This document shows, one piece after another, positions 7,463 to 13,752 of a stretch of DNA of 42,765 nucleotides (position 1 is the first letter of the stretch; each line of letters opens with the position of its first letter). A program made the translations under genes and the position numbers. The stretch is from assembly GCA_028706745.1 (NCBI GenBank), contig JAQTVM010000014.1, forward strand, positions 1 to 42,765, in the 5' to 3' direction. Origin of the DNA: Candidatus Nanoarchaeia archaeon. Lineage in GTDB: Archaea; Nanobdellota; Nanobdellia; SCGC-AAA011-G17; GW2011-AR17. The notes beneath the pieces are model-generated. The model saw nothing but the letters and a program-made list of their open reading frames with translations. It did no database searches and was not told the DNA's origin.

Positions 7463-7722
7463 GATGTAATATTCATTAGGCGAAGATATATGTACCTATA
7501 TGGTATGCATACCGGGCATCCGTTGTTTTGCCCTTAAGTTGTCTTGCTCGCAAGCCTAAAAAGAGCAGATCTCGCAAGAGATAGAACAACAATCTTTAAT
7601 TCCGTTCAACGCTAAGTGGTAAATAAAGAATCTCTTTAAAAATAAATGTGCAAAAAGCTGATATTCCAATATTGCTTTCGTGGAAAGCGTTCTTTAATCG
7701 TTTAAATGTAGTTTAGGGTGCT
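7463..7722 (+). ncRNA. Candidate tracrRNA of the Cas12f system
   Basis: This 260-base non-coding stretch sits between effector and array, where Cas14a systems encode tracrRNA. Several local folds are visible: GGGCA/TGCCC (7514-7518, 7529-7533), whose loop GTTGT (7522-7526) can pair with the repeat end GCAAC; CTTG-CTCG-CAAG (7543-7554); and ATCTC-GCAA-GAGAT with a GNRA loop (7569-7582). GTTGT (7538-7542) and ACAAC (7586-7590) can close the last two into a branched fold. GCTTTC-GTG-GAAAGC (7674-7688) comes next, followed by the anti-repeat TTCTTTAATC (7690-7699). That pairs with repeat bases 22-31 (GATTAAGGAA) with one wobble. Exact ends are unknown. Confidence 0.72.
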
Positions 7723-9027
7723 GTTGCAGAAGGCGAATATAGGGATTAAGGAATGCAACCGTAGACCCTAGCTTTAAAGCAAAGCTAAAGAAGGAGGGTT
7801 GCAGAAGGCGAATATAGGGATTAAGGAATGCAACTGACAGAAGGAACAATGGCTTCTGCTAATTGGATAACAGTTGCAGAAGGCGAATATAGGGATTAAG
7901 GAATGCAACTTACCTTATAATCTTCAGGAAGCTGGCTTGAATATTTGTTGCAGAAGGCGAATATAGGGATTAAGGAATGCAACTAATGCTCGGGAGTTTC
8001 CCCCTTTAAAACCATCTGCGGTTGCAGAAGGCGAATATAGGGATTAAGGAATGCAACCCAAGTTCATACGGCCACTGCTGCAAAGCTGGCAGGGGTTGCA
8101 GAAGGCGAATATAGGGATTAAGGAATGCAACTACGGCGTTGAAGATGCCACAGAAACACCCGATTATAGTTGCAGAAGGCGAATATAGGGATTAAGGAAT
8201 GCAACTATGTCATGTATCTTAACCCGAAGCAAAACCAATAAAAGTTGCAGAAGGCGAATATAGGGATTAAGGAATGCAACTACTCTGCTGTTGGTTAATA
8301 TTCTGCGTTCCCTGCTGTGTTGCAGAAGGCGAATATAGGGATTAAGGAATGCAACAAAGAAGCTTCTAAAATAATAATCAAACATCACAAAGGTTGCAGA
8401 AGGCGAATATAGGGATTAAGGAATGCAACAACAGGATTATTGAGCATCTTGACAATTACAGGTTTTAGTTGCAGAAGGCGAATATAGGGATTAAGGAATG
8501 CAACTGGCAAAAGCTGCATAAACACATCAGATTCGAATCTTTGTTGCAGAAGGCGAATATAGGGATTAAGGAATGCAACACCGCATTTATATCCGTCTTT
8601 AATTCTGTTGCTATTTGTTGCAGAAGGCGAATATAGGGATTAAGGAATGCAACTATCGTGGCAAAACATCTATGTAATATAGGAGAGTGCGTTGCAGAAG
8701 GCGAATATAGGGATTAAGGAATGCAACATGCAGTTTATCCTTCTTTCTTGGTGCTTAATGCAAAGGTTGCAGAAGGCGAATATAGGGATTAAGGAATGCA
8801 ACATCCCGTCGGGCAATCTTGATTTATTGCGTGAACAAAGTTGCAGAAGGCGAATATAGGGATTAAGGAATGCAACGTCTGCTAGGAATATTTTTCGGAA
8901 TCATTATTGCAACATGTTGCAGAAGGCGAATATAGGGATTAAGGAATGCAACCGACCTCCTTAACAACAAAGCGCCACTTCCAACGCCTAGTTGCAGAAG
9001 GCGAATATAGGGATTAAGGAATGCTCA
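7723..9027 (+). CRISPR. CRISPR array, 18 repeats of 37 bases and 17 spacers
   Basis: Repeats start at 7723, 7798, 7873, 7947, 8021, 8095, 8169, 8244, 8319, 8393, 8468, 8543, 8617, 8691, 8766, 8840, 8916 and 8991. Each begins GTTGCAGAAGGC and ends GGAATGCAAC, so the six terminal bases at each end are self-complementary. Seventeen are identical by eye. The last one reads ATGCTCA instead of ATGCAAC at its end, marking the trailer. Spacers are 37-39 bases and all different. The leader side faces the cas genes. The repeat closely resembles, from memory, that of the characterised Cas14a1 system. Confidence 0.98.
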
Positions 9028-9111
9028 CGAAGTTTTTGTCATAAAAGCAGAGCAGATTTCGTGAGAGGTGGGTTTACGAGTCTTACCCTTCCTGTTTTGT
9101 ATCTGCTCTGC
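9024..9111. other. Interleaved inverted repeats at the array trailer (pseudoknot-like)
   Basis: CTCACGAA (9024-9031) matches TTCGTGAG (9058-9065), and GCAGAGCAGAT (9047-9057) matches ATCTGCTCTGC (9101-9111). The order A-B-A'-B' with B ending exactly where A' starts is the layout of an H-type pseudoknot, or of two mutually exclusive hairpins. A smaller hairpin GGGT/ACCC (9070-9073, 9085-9088) lies in the last loop. The first arm begins in the degenerate end of the final repeat. Confidence 0.65.
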
Positions 9112-9116
9112 ACCTT

Positions 9117-9182
9117 ATTTTAGAGTTTATAATCTAAAATTCAAAAAAAGAACAAGCATAACACTTTTAAACCCTATATATC
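9117..9182 (+). promoter_or_regulatory. Inverted repeat and promoter before the DUF2130-like gene
   Basis: ATTTTAGA (9117-9124) and TCTAAAAT (9133-9140) form an 8-bp inverted repeat. TATA-like TTTTAAAC (9165-9172) and CTATATATC (9174-9182) follow, 14-31 bases before the ATG at 9196. The gene therefore has its own promoter and is probably nearly leaderless. Confidence 0.5.
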
Positions 9183-9195
9183 TCCTTTTTTACAT

Positions 9196-10437
9196 ATGAC
9201 AACCTATTTTTGCCCATTATGCAAGCAGACTGTTTCAAAACAGATTTATGATAAAATCACGGGAATCTGGTCAGCAAAACAGAAGATGCAGGAAGAAATA
9301 AAGAAACAGCTTAAGGCACTTAAAGAAGAAAAAGCAAAAATAAAGCATGAATTAAAATCAAAAACGAGAAATATCCAATTAAAATATAAGCAGATTTCAG
9401 CAAAAGAAATTCTTCAGAAAACTAATGCATTAAATCACAAGATAGCATCATTAAAGAAACAAACTGCAATGATAGAAAAAAGAGCAGAAGATAAAATTAG
9501 CAAGGCAATCCATCTAACAGAACAAAAAGAAAAAAGAAATTATGTCAATCAAATTTCATTGCTTAAAAAGAAAATGAGCCTGTCTATTAAAGATGAAGTT
9601 ACAAAGGCAAAAACTAAGTTTGAGAAGGTTTTTAAAAATAAAGCCGATTTGCGCATCTTAAAATTGGAACGCAGCAGAAATGCCGCCTTTAAGCAGATGG
9701 GCACATTACAAAAACACAGCTTTGCGCAACAAAAGAAAATACAAGAATTAGAAAATCAATTAGCAAAAGAAACAACCCCTCAAATAGAAGGCTTGCTTTA
9801 TGAAGATAAACTTCTTTCCGCATTAAAAAAAGAATTTAAAGAAGATTTATTTGAGCATACCGGAAAAGGCGGAGACATCATACATACAATAATACATAAG
9901 GAATCTGTTGCAGGGATTATAGCTTATGAATGCAAAAGAGTAAGCCATTTTCAAACAGCACATATAAAACAGACAGCAGAAGCAAAAGTTAAGCGAAAAG
10001 CCGATTATGGCGTCTTAGTCACAAATGCCCCAAAAAAAGGCAAGGGGCAATTTTTTATTGAAAGTGGTATCTTGATAGTGCACCCTGCCGCAGTATTATA
10101 TTTGGCACAGCTATTGCGAAAGCAGCTTATTTCAATCGCAGATATGAAATTAAGCAAAGCTCAAAGAGATGAAGCAGTCAAACAGACAATAGAATATTTA
10201 GAAGGGGCGGAATTTAAAAATGGCATAGAATTAATTATACAAGAGACCATACAGTTATATGAAGAATTAAAGCATGAAATACAAAATCATGCAAAAAGTT
10301 GGAAAAAAAGATATGAATCATATAAGCACGTATACGAAAGCACATCTGCAATAAAGGATAAAACAATGAACCTCCTTTCTGGTAAAAAGCAACATTTAAT
10401 CTCTAAAGAAGAATATCCTGAATTGCCATCACCTTAA
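9196..10437 (+). CDS. DUF2130-like protein with coiled coil and PD-(D/E)xK nuclease fold
   Basis: This 413-residue protein starts with a CPLC knuckle (residues 6-9). A long Lys/Glu-rich coiled coil follows at about 28-190. A C-terminal domain begins GLLYEDKLLSAL and contains GGDI (Asp227), YECKR (Glu245, Lys247) and VKRKADYGVLVTNA. The E...D...ExK spacing is that of the restriction-endonuclease fold seen in DUF2130 proteins. Function is not established. It lies directly downstream of the CRISPR array on the same strand but has its own promoter, so a defence or DNA-processing role is only an inference. Confidence 0.75.
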   Translation: MTTYFCPLCKQTVSKQIYDKITGIWSAKQKMQEEIKKQLKALKEEKAKIKHELKSKTRNIQLKYKQISAKEILQKTNALNHKIASLKKQTAMIEKRAEDKISKAIHLTEQKEKRNYVNQISLLKKKMSLSIKDEVTKAKTKFEKVFKNKADLRILKLERSRNAAFKQMGTLQKHSFAQQKKIQELENQLAKETTPQIEGLLYEDKLLSALKKEFKEDLFEHTGKGGDIIHTIIHKESVAGIIAYECKRVSHFQTAHIKQTAEAKVKRKADYGVLVTNAPKKGKGQFFIESGILIVHPAAVLYLAQLLRKQLISIADMKLSKAQRDEAVKQTIEYLEGAEFKNGIELIIQETIQLYEELKHEIQNHAKSWKKRYESYKHVYESTSAIKDKTMNLLSGKKQHLISKEEYPELPSP

Positions 10438-10482
10438 AAGTTTTGATGCTGCTTTTTTCTTATCGTGTTTAGCAACCTTTAA

Positions 10483-10510
10483 ATATTAGTATGAATTATC
10501 ATACTAATAT
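10483..10510. promoter_or_regulatory. 28-base palindromic operator overlapping a start codon
   Basis: Perfect 12-base arms ATATTAGTATGA (10483-10494) and TCATACTAATAT (10499-10510) surround ATTA. The right arm covers the first two bases of the ATG at 10509, and TTTAAATA (10478-10485) is the TATA box. A protein bound here would block the transcription start; the HTH-nucleotidyltransferase that follows is the obvious candidate. Confidence 0.75.
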
Positions 10511-11045
10511 GGAAGACAGGATAAAACATCTCTTTTTTGAAAGCCCGGCAAGGCAATGGCACTTTGAAGAGATTGTAAAAAAAGCAAAGCTAAGCAGGGA
10601 AAGGGCAAATTACTACCTTAAACAGCTGATAAAGGAAGGCTATATCAAAAGAGTAAAGCCGAAAGGCGAGATGCCTTATTACATTGCCCTCTATGAATCA
10701 GAGAAGTTTAAAAATGAAAAGCGCATATACGGGCTCGCATTGCTTCAAAAAAGCGGGCTTTTCGCACATATCTGCGAAAACAAGAGAATAAAATCAGCCA
10801 TATTGTTTGGCAGCTTTGCAAGCGGATATTGGCTTGATGAAAGCGATATAGACCTCTTCATTTATGGGAAGGCAGATAATTTTGAGAAAAGTAAATACGA
10901 ACTGATTCTGGGCAGGGAACTACAACTGTTCTGCTACGATGACAAAGATAAAATGAAAAGGGAGCTGGCGCCAGGGCTTCCGTCTAACATTGCAGCAGGC
11001 TTTAAGATAAAAGGGAATTTAGAGCCATTTTTGGTTAATGTATAA
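10509..11045 (+). CDS. Winged-helix regulator fused to a MNT-type nucleotidyltransferase
   Basis: The protein is 178 residues from ATG 10509; a start at 10491 is possible but lies inside the operator. Residues 1-60 form a winged helix (HFEEIVKKAKLSRERANYYLKQLIKEGYI). Residues 95-120 carry the nucleotidyltransferase motif LFGSFASG...DESDIDLF with Gly101-Ser102 and Asp113/Asp115. Such HTH-MNT proteins are often antitoxins or self-regulating. No HepT-type partner follows, since the next gene is an unrelated regulator. The palindrome over its start supports autoregulation. The substrate is unknown. Confidence 0.8.
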   Translation: MEDRIKHLFFESPARQWHFEEIVKKAKLSRERANYYLKQLIKEGYIKRVKPKGEMPYYIALYESEKFKNEKRIYGLALLQKSGLFAHICENKRIKSAILFGSFASGYWLDESDIDLFIYGKADNFEKSKYELILGRELQLFCYDDKDKMKRELAPGLPSNIAAGFKIKGNLEPFLVNV

Positions 11046-11070
11046 AAATTATGGCTGAAAGAATTGCTCG

Positions 11071-11093
11071 AGGGGGTTTAATGGGCGCCCCCT
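11071..11093 (+). terminator. GC-rich hairpin with downstream T-rich tract
   Basis: AGGGGG (11071-11076) and CCCCCT (11088-11093) form a stem that also contains the palindrome GGGCGCCC. TTATCGCTTTCTTG follows. It lies between the HTH-nucleotidyltransferase gene and the next promoter. Confidence 0.45.
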
Positions 11094-11166
11094 TATCGCT
11101 TTCTTGTTTCGTTTCCCGCCTAAACAAAAAACAGCATTTATATACTCTTTTAGCATTTTATTTCAT

Positions 11167-11799
11167 ATGGAAGAGAAAGTCACAATTGACATGGGAACGC
11201 TGAAAGCCATTGTAGTGGAAACAAGATTAAATATCCTCAAGCTGCTTTCCGAAAAATCATATACTTTGACTGACATTGCAAACCTCCTTGAGATGAAGCC
11301 CTCAACTGTCAAAGAGCATCTGGACATACTTGTTAAAGCAGGATTGATTGAAAAAGAAGAGACAGAAAGGAAGTGGAAGTATTACTCATTGACATTCAAG
11401 GGCAAGATGATTGCAAAGCCAATGGAAATAAAGATAATGTTCATGTTTGGCGTTGCTTCAATCGCTTCAATAGCCGCTGCTGCTTATTTCCTGAAACAGC
11501 TGATGGTGCAAAAAACAATGATGGATATTGGGCAATCAGCCTTGAGGGGAATTGCCGAGAAGGCTTCTGACACTGCCTTGCTTGTAGCAATCCCTTCAGA
11601 TGAAGCATTGGAGGCAGCGCCAATGATGCAGAATTTGATTGAAGAATCAGCCCCTGCCATTGTTCAGTCTGCTTCAGTATCGCCCTGGACGCAAATCCTG
11701 CTTTCATTCTTTATACTCCTGTTTCTTGTTTCAATAAGCGCCTTTCTGCTGGGGTTATATTTAAAAAGGAGAACAGTCATTATAAATAACAGAAAATAA
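11167..11799 (+). CDS. Membrane-bound ArsR-type HTH regulator
   Basis: The protein is 210 residues. The first 80 residues form a winged helix of the ArsR/MarR type (RLNILKLLSEKSYTLTDIANLLEMKPSTVKEHLDIL, then the wing ERKWKYYSLT). Two hydrophobic segments follow, about 90-113 and 177-200, the last ended by KRR. The DNA-binding part would face the cytoplasm, with the intervening 60 residues outside. ATG 11167 was chosen because a TATA box (TTATATA) lies about 30 bases upstream; the frame extends to 11104. The gene ends 9 bases before the next, a membrane-anchored Cys-rich protein that may be its partner. Confidence 0.75.
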   Translation: MEEKVTIDMGTLKAIVVETRLNILKLLSEKSYTLTDIANLLEMKPSTVKEHLDILVKAGLIEKEETERKWKYYSLTFKGKMIAKPMEIKIMFMFGVASIASIAAAAYFLKQLMVQKTMMDIGQSALRGIAEKASDTALLVAIPSDEALEAAPMMQNLIEESAPAIVQSASVSPWTQILLSFFILLFLVSISAFLLGLYLKRRTVIINNRK

Positions 11800-11808
11800 G
11801 GTGATACC

Positions 11809-12393
11809 ATGGCTGTAAAAAAGAAACCAGTAAAAAAAGTCGCGCCCAAAAAGGCAAAGCCGATAAAACAAATGCCGGCGGAACAAGCTTATGAACCAAA
11901 AGCGGCTGAAAAACCAAAATTTTCCCTTAATAACAAATTTATCATAGGCGCTTTTGCCTTGGTTGTATTAATCGGCGCATTAATCCTGATTGCAAATGCA
12001 AATATAGACGCAGAAAGAATCCTGCCTGTAAAGGAATATGCAAAGGCGGCAGTTGGAATTGCATGCACAGACAAGTGCGGAGACGGATTTTGCGATGAAG
12101 TAGTGTGCATGGCAGAAGGATGCCCCTGCTCTGAAAACTACAGGACCTGCCCAAGAGACTGCCACGAGGCAAGGTTTGAAGATTTAGCAGAGTTTGCAAA
12201 AGATTCTGAATGCATTGAGAAAGGGGAATTGACTCCAAACTATGCATTTAACCCTGAAACAAGAACTTGGTGGATTAACATGAAGATGAAGCCCGAGTTT
12301 GAGAAAGAAGGATGCAACCCTGCCTGTGTCATATATGAATCAGACAAGAAGGTAGAGCTTAACTGGAGATGCACAGGGCTGGTTGCAGAGTAA
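11809..12393 (+). CDS. Membrane-anchored Cys-rich extracytoplasmic protein, function unknown
   Basis: The protein is 194 residues. A Lys/Pro/Ala-rich cytoplasmic tail (1-40) precedes one membrane helix (about 45-64). The remainder should lie outside the cell. It has two Cys clusters: CTDKCGDGFCDEVVCMAEGC with CPC and CPRDC close behind, and a C-terminal set (GCNPACVIYE, WRC). Paired Cys spacing suggests disulfides or metal binding. It follows the membrane-bound regulator by 9 bases with AAGGTGAT as ribosome binding site, so the pair probably forms an operon. No function is known to me. Confidence 0.75.
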   Translation: MAVKKKPVKKVAPKKAKPIKQMPAEQAYEPKAAEKPKFSLNNKFIIGAFALVVLIGALILIANANIDAERILPVKEYAKAAVGIACTDKCGDGFCDEVVCMAEGCPCSENYRTCPRDCHEARFEDLAEFAKDSECIEKGELTPNYAFNPETRTWWINMKMKPEFEKEGCNPACVIYESDKKVELNWRCTGLVAE

Positions 12394-12421
12394 AAGCCTA
12401 TTTTTCTTTTTTTAAATTATT

Positions 12422-12775
12422 CTATGCATACTCAACCTGAAAATCCATTCCCAGGTTATATCCCAATGTTTTGAATATCTCCTCTGCCTTTTTGCCGTAA
12501 TATCCGCTGTCATGCAGTATTACCCTTGGAGTTATCCATTCTGCGCTGTTGTCGTGGATTGTGAATATCTTGTTTCCCATCAATTTTCCAAGCAGCCCTT
12601 TTCCTTCCCTTGCTGTATAGTTTGCCTCAAGAGAGCCGAATTTTCCGTATCCTGTCTGCATGCTTGTAATGCCATACTCCAGGATTATCGGAATCTCTTT
12701 CACAAGCTCATCTTTTACTGTGTCTCCTATGAAGGCAATAAACTCTGCCCAATGCGTCCCGTGATATGTTTTCAT
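12422..12775 (-). CDS. Conserved-looking hypothetical protein downstream of rdgB
   Basis: This 117-residue soluble protein opens MKTYHGTHWAEFIAFIGDTV. I do not recognise the family. The frame is open upstream to 13012, but that part lies wholly inside rdgB in another frame. ATG 12775 is preceded by AGGAGGAATAAG, which decides the start. It follows rdgB by 1 base and is surely co-translated with it. The mixed alpha/beta composition has no membrane segment and no obvious catalytic motif. Confidence 0.75.
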   Translation of the reverse strand: MKTYHGTHWAEFIAFIGDTVKDELVKEIPIILEYGITSMQTGYGKFGSLEANYTAREGKGLLGKLMGNKIFTIHDNSAEWITPRVILHDSGYYGKKAEEIFKTLGYNLGMDFQVEYA

Positions 12776-12776
12776 C

Positions 12777-13340
12777 TTATTCCTCCTTTTTTGTTGACTT
12801 ATGCCACCTGATGAATTCTTCAAGCGCCTTTGCCCTGTGCGAATGCTTTTCCTTTTCCTCCTTGCCCATCTCAGAGAATGTTCTTGATTCTCCATCCGGA
12901 ATGAAAATAGCGTCGTATGCAAAATCAATGACTTCGCTTGGCTTTTCTGCAATCCTTCCTTCGCATTCGCCGATGAATGCCACAGGATGCATTTTTGGAG
13001 TTGCAAACGCAAATGAAGTAACGAATTTTGCCTTTCTTGGCTTTCCTTCCAATAGCTTTAATATGCCGTTAATCCCTACGCCGTTGAACACAACCTTCGC
13101 ATTAGGGCCCGGAAAATCCCTGTATGCTTCAAAATAAATGCCTGTGTCCTCAACCAAAACAGGCTTATTGAGTATTTTTAATGCAGAAAGAGCTTTTGCA
13201 ATGGAAACCTCTTTTTCTGTTTTGAGCTTCTGCTCAACCACGTCAACGTCAGACCATTCAAGCTCAATGCCGTGCCTGTCAGTGACTTTCTTGACTTCCT
13301 CGAACTTGTCCCTGTTTCCTGTTACGAAGAATAGTTTCAT
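12777..13340 (-). CDS. rdgB: XTP/dITP diphosphatase (RdgB/Ham1)
   Basis: The enzyme hydrolyses non-canonical purine triphosphates (XTP, dITP, ITP) to monophosphates, keeping them out of nucleic acids. The 187 residues show the family signatures: FVTGNRDKFEEV at the N-terminus, VEDTGIYF, FPGPNAKVVF, FAYDAIFIP and the C-terminal SHRAKALEEF. The length is typical. A TATA box lies about 25 bases upstream (TTTATAAATC on the minus strand near 13365), giving a near-leaderless transcript. The stop is 1 base before the next gene. Confidence 0.94.
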   Translation of the reverse strand: MKLFFVTGNRDKFEEVKKVTDRHGIELEWSDVDVVEQKLKTEKEVSIAKALSALKILNKPVLVEDTGIYFEAYRDFPGPNAKVVFNGVGINGILKLLEGKPRKAKFVTSFAFATPKMHPVAFIGECEGRIAEKPSEVIDFAYDAIFIPDGESRTFSEMGKEEKEKHSHRAKALEEFIRWHKSTKKEE

Positions 13341-13384
13341 AAGATAGATAGAGAGATATAAGATTTATAAACCTTGCTTCTTCT

Positions 13385-13515
13385 GAGCAGATGTTTTTCC
13401 GGCAACCCGCCATTTCAAGCAGTTTCTTGATTGCCTCATTCTACGCCATTCCTGCCGCGAATACAAAAGCAGTCGTGATGAACATCGCGAAATTGTCTAT
13501 CATTTCCTTTTTCAT
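13385..13515 (-). pseudogene. Decayed DUF5654-like small membrane protein, interrupted by TAG
   Basis: From ATG 13515 the minus strand reads MKKEMIDNFAMFITTAFVFA then AGMA, then TAG at 13443-13441, then NEAIKKLLEMAGCRKN in the same frame. Archaeal DUF5654 proteins, as I remember them, have ITTAFG...ALAWNEAIK, with Trp exactly where the TAG stands, so a TGG to TAG change is likely. The tail runs into the rdgB promoter. It could still make a 24-residue peptide. It lies beside another gene fragment, consistent with a decaying junction. Confidence 0.6.
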
Positions 13516-13528
13516 GCTAACTCACAAT

Positions 13529-13628
13529 AGCTTAGCACTCTTTACCCTTTCCATGAAATAATCATCCTTGACAACCGCTTTCAGCAGGCTCTTTGCGTCC
13601 CTGAACTTCCTCTTTGCAAGGACGTAAG
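13529..13628 (-). pseudogene. Orphan copy of the 3' end of cca
   Basis: These 100 bases match 14811-14910, the end of the intact CCA-adding enzyme gene, at 92 of 100 positions. Translated in the same frame they give AKRKFRDAKSLLKAVVKDDY then FMERVKSAKLL and a stop. Only one residue differs (Ala for Ser), so six of eight base changes are silent. Similarity ends abruptly at 13628. It is the left member of a direct repeat that brackets the fic gene. Confidence 0.85.
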
Positions 13629-13637
13629 TGCGCTATC

Positions 13638-13675
13638 TGTTACATAAATGGAATATCTATGACAAAAATGTAACA
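13638..13675. repeat. Inverted repeat TGTTACAT/ATGTAACA
   Basis: Perfect 8-base arms at 13638-13645 and 13668-13675 have a 22-base centre. The repeat lies just inside the left cca fragment and upstream of the fic promoter. It could be an operator or a remnant of a mobile end. Confidence 0.4.
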
Positions 13676-13679
13676 ACGG

Positions 13680-13720
13680 GTTTCCCCTTACACTATGTAT
13701 ATTCATTTGTAGGGGGAAAC
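13680..13720. repeat. Left 37-base inverted element beside the fic promoter
   Basis: GTTTCCCCTTACA (13680-13692) and TGTAGGGGGAAAC (13708-13720) match at 12 of 13 positions, with a 15-base A+T-rich centre. The same structure in reverse orientation occurs after fic at 14764-14800. The fic TATA box TTTAAATA (13722-13729) follows at once, so the right arm would also occupy the BRE position. Confidence 0.7.
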
Positions 13721-13752
13721 ATTTAAATACTTAAACTGCGCTCTTAAGGAGC

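Noticed and set aside
8164-8388. A 74-residue open frame on the minus strand
   Set aside because: It is made of repeat and spacer sequence of the CRISPR array and repeats the same peptide every unit.
9024-9111. A tRNA-like gene at the array trailer
   Set aside because: The stems are interleaved, and there is no T-loop, anticodon arm or acceptor with the right spacing.
12776-13012. Longer form of the hypothetical protein after rdgB
   Set aside because: The extension overlaps rdgB in another frame; AGGAGGAAT sets the start at 12775.
13441-13443. Pyrrolysine or other recoding at TAG
   Set aside because: No supporting element was seen, and the neighbouring sequence is a decaying junction; simple pseudogene is more likely.
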